DNA of 7,053 bases, taken from the NCBI GenBank assembly GCA_003242355.1, contig QGUH01000174.1, forward strand, positions 1 through 7,053, written 5' to 3'. Source of the stretch: Pseudomonadota bacterium. GTDB lineage: Bacteria > Myxococcota_A > Polyangia > Polyangiales > Polyangiaceae. This document shows positions 6,530-7,053 of this stretch, piece after piece (the first letter of the stretch is position 1; each line of letters starts with the position of its first letter). The notes beneath the pieces are model-generated. The model made no database searches and had not been told where the DNA came from. It saw only the letters and a program-made list of their open reading frames with translations. The position numbers were made by a program, and so were the translations under genes.

Positions 6530-6539
6530 GCGCTTGGGC

Positions 6540-7053
6540 TCAACCCACGCGCTCGCTGGATTCTCCTTCCGTCGATTCGTCTTCGTTCTGCCGTAAAAGG
6601 CGTCGGGCGCGTTCGCGCAAGCGCGCGAGCAACTCGTCGCGATTCGGCGGAACCGGAAGCATGCCTTCGGGTGGAAGGGCGTGAACGCCGCTGACGGGTT
6701 CCGACACCGGCGCTCGCGGCGGCGACTCTCGGGGGGAACCCTGCGGATCCGCTTCCGCGTTCGTGGACGCCCTTGCGGGCGAGGGAGCCACGTCCGCGCT
6801 CTGCTCCACCGTCGGCAACGCCTCCTTCGCAGAGAGCGATTCGACGCCGTTCTGCCGAGCGGAGTCGTCACGCAGGCTCGAAGGGGGCTCGGAGGCGGAC
6901 GTTGCGGGCGCCGGGGGGCGCGAAGTGGGCCGCGCTTCACTCCGAGGGGGCGGGGTCACGGAGCGCCGCTCGGCGGGGGCTGGGCGCGAGGGGGGGGGGG
7001 GGGGGGTCGGCCCCGGGGGCCGGAACGGCCCCGGGCGCCGGCGGCGGGGGGGG
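6540..7053 (-). CDS. Pro-rich protein with basic C-terminal helix, 5'-truncated by window edge
   Basis: The stop TGA is at 6542-6540 and the frame stays open on the - strand to the right edge, so the start is not visible. A GTG at 6959-6957 would give a 139-residue product but is probably internal, since the same Pro/Arg-rich composition continues upstream. The visible part is rich in Pro, Ser, Ala, Glu and Arg and is predicted disordered. Only the end, NRDELLARLRERARRLLRQN followed by an acidic/Ser tail, looks folded, as a charged amphipathic helix. Poly-Pro codons upstream come from a 17-base homopolymer (poly-C on this strand), so the upstream reading frame is unreliable. No family is recognised. 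The reality of the gene rests on the long open frame and on its tail-to-tail fit, 10 nt from ddl. Confidence 0.5.
   Translation of the reverse strand, partial: PPRRRRPGPFRPPGPTPPPPPSRPAPAERRSVTPPPRSEARPTSRPPAPATSASEPPSSLRDDSARQNGVESLSAKEALPTVEQSADVAPSPARASTNAEADPQGSPRESPPRAPVSEPVSGVHALPPEGMLPVPPNRDELLARLRERARRLLRQNEDESTEGESSERVG
6990..7006. repeat. 17-base G homopolymer
   Basis: An uninterrupted run of 17 G on the + strand lies within the Pro-rich reading frame, where it gives five CCC proline codons. The flanks are also G-rich, and the window ends in a run of eight G (7046-7053). Either a sequencing or assembly artefact or a slippage-prone tract would explain it. Confidence 0.9.
7008..7035. 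repeat. 10-bp direct repeat near window end
   Basis: CGGCCCCGGG occurs at 7008-7017 and 7026-7035, an offset of 18 bases (six codons). In the - strand frame each copy contributes PGP. It may be a short protein repeat in the Pro-rich gene or simply low-complexity sequence. Confidence 0.5.

Noticed and set aside
5516..6940. Long open frame on the - strand opposite ddl (474 codons)
   Set aside because: It lies antisense to a ddl gene with all catalytic motifs, is Arg-rich without domains, and is the expected mirror of high-GC codon usage.
1..7053. Frequent CTCGAG, GCGCTCGC and similar short words as possible repeat elements
   Set aside because: They follow from favoured codons (CTC, GAG, GCG, CGC) and show no regular spacing outside the divergent region.

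Overview
The window is very GC-rich DNA (about 70% by eye) with tightly packed genes, GTG starts, and Ala/Arg/Leu-rich proteins. Many products are exported or envelope proteins with TPR or coiled-coil character. This suits a large-genome Gram-negative bacterium, most likely a myxobacterium of the Polyangiales/Sorangium type. That placement is inferred from composition and gene style, as no rRNA or other lineage marker is present.

Layout. (1) Positions 1-1895, + strand: two consecutive genes for TPR-like helical proteins. The first is cut by the left edge. The second is exported. Their C-terminal ends align without gaps, so they look like tandem paralogues in one operon. (2) Positions 1914-3029, - strand: a four-helix membrane protein with two bacterial PH-like (DUF304/bPH2-type) modules from an internal duplication. 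Its likely start is a GTG preceded by a strong Shine-Dalgarno sequence, well inside the longest possible reading frame. (3) Positions 3181-5018, - strand: a two-gene envelope operon. A secreted protein with a Pro/Ala-rich linker and a coiled coil overlaps by four bases (GTGA) with a lipoprotein. The lipoprotein has a DUF4398-like helical region and a degenerate OmpA-like C-terminal domain. A likely intrinsic terminator follows. (4) Positions 5019-5108: a 90-bp divergent intergenic region containing an 11-bp-period direct repeat. (5) Positions 5109-6529, + strand: a dCMP deaminase overlapping by four bases (ATGA) with a D-alanine-D-alanine ligase (ddl). (6) Positions 6540-7053, - strand: the C-terminal part of a Pro-rich protein, open to the right edge. 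Its upstream part runs into a 17-G homopolymer and G-rich low-complexity sequence that may mark a contig end or poor base calling.

How the genes fit together. The ddl product makes the D-Ala-D-Ala dipeptide for peptidoglycan, and the deaminase makes dUMP for dTTP synthesis. Their link is co-expression, not a shared pathway. The coiled-coil protein and lipoprotein probably act together in the periplasm or outer membrane. I see no tRNA, rRNA, CRISPR array, insertion sequence, phage gene or recognisable defence system. The most interesting items are the degenerate OmpA domain, the duplicated PH protein, the paralogous TPR pair and the short divergent control region. I do not claim a new system.
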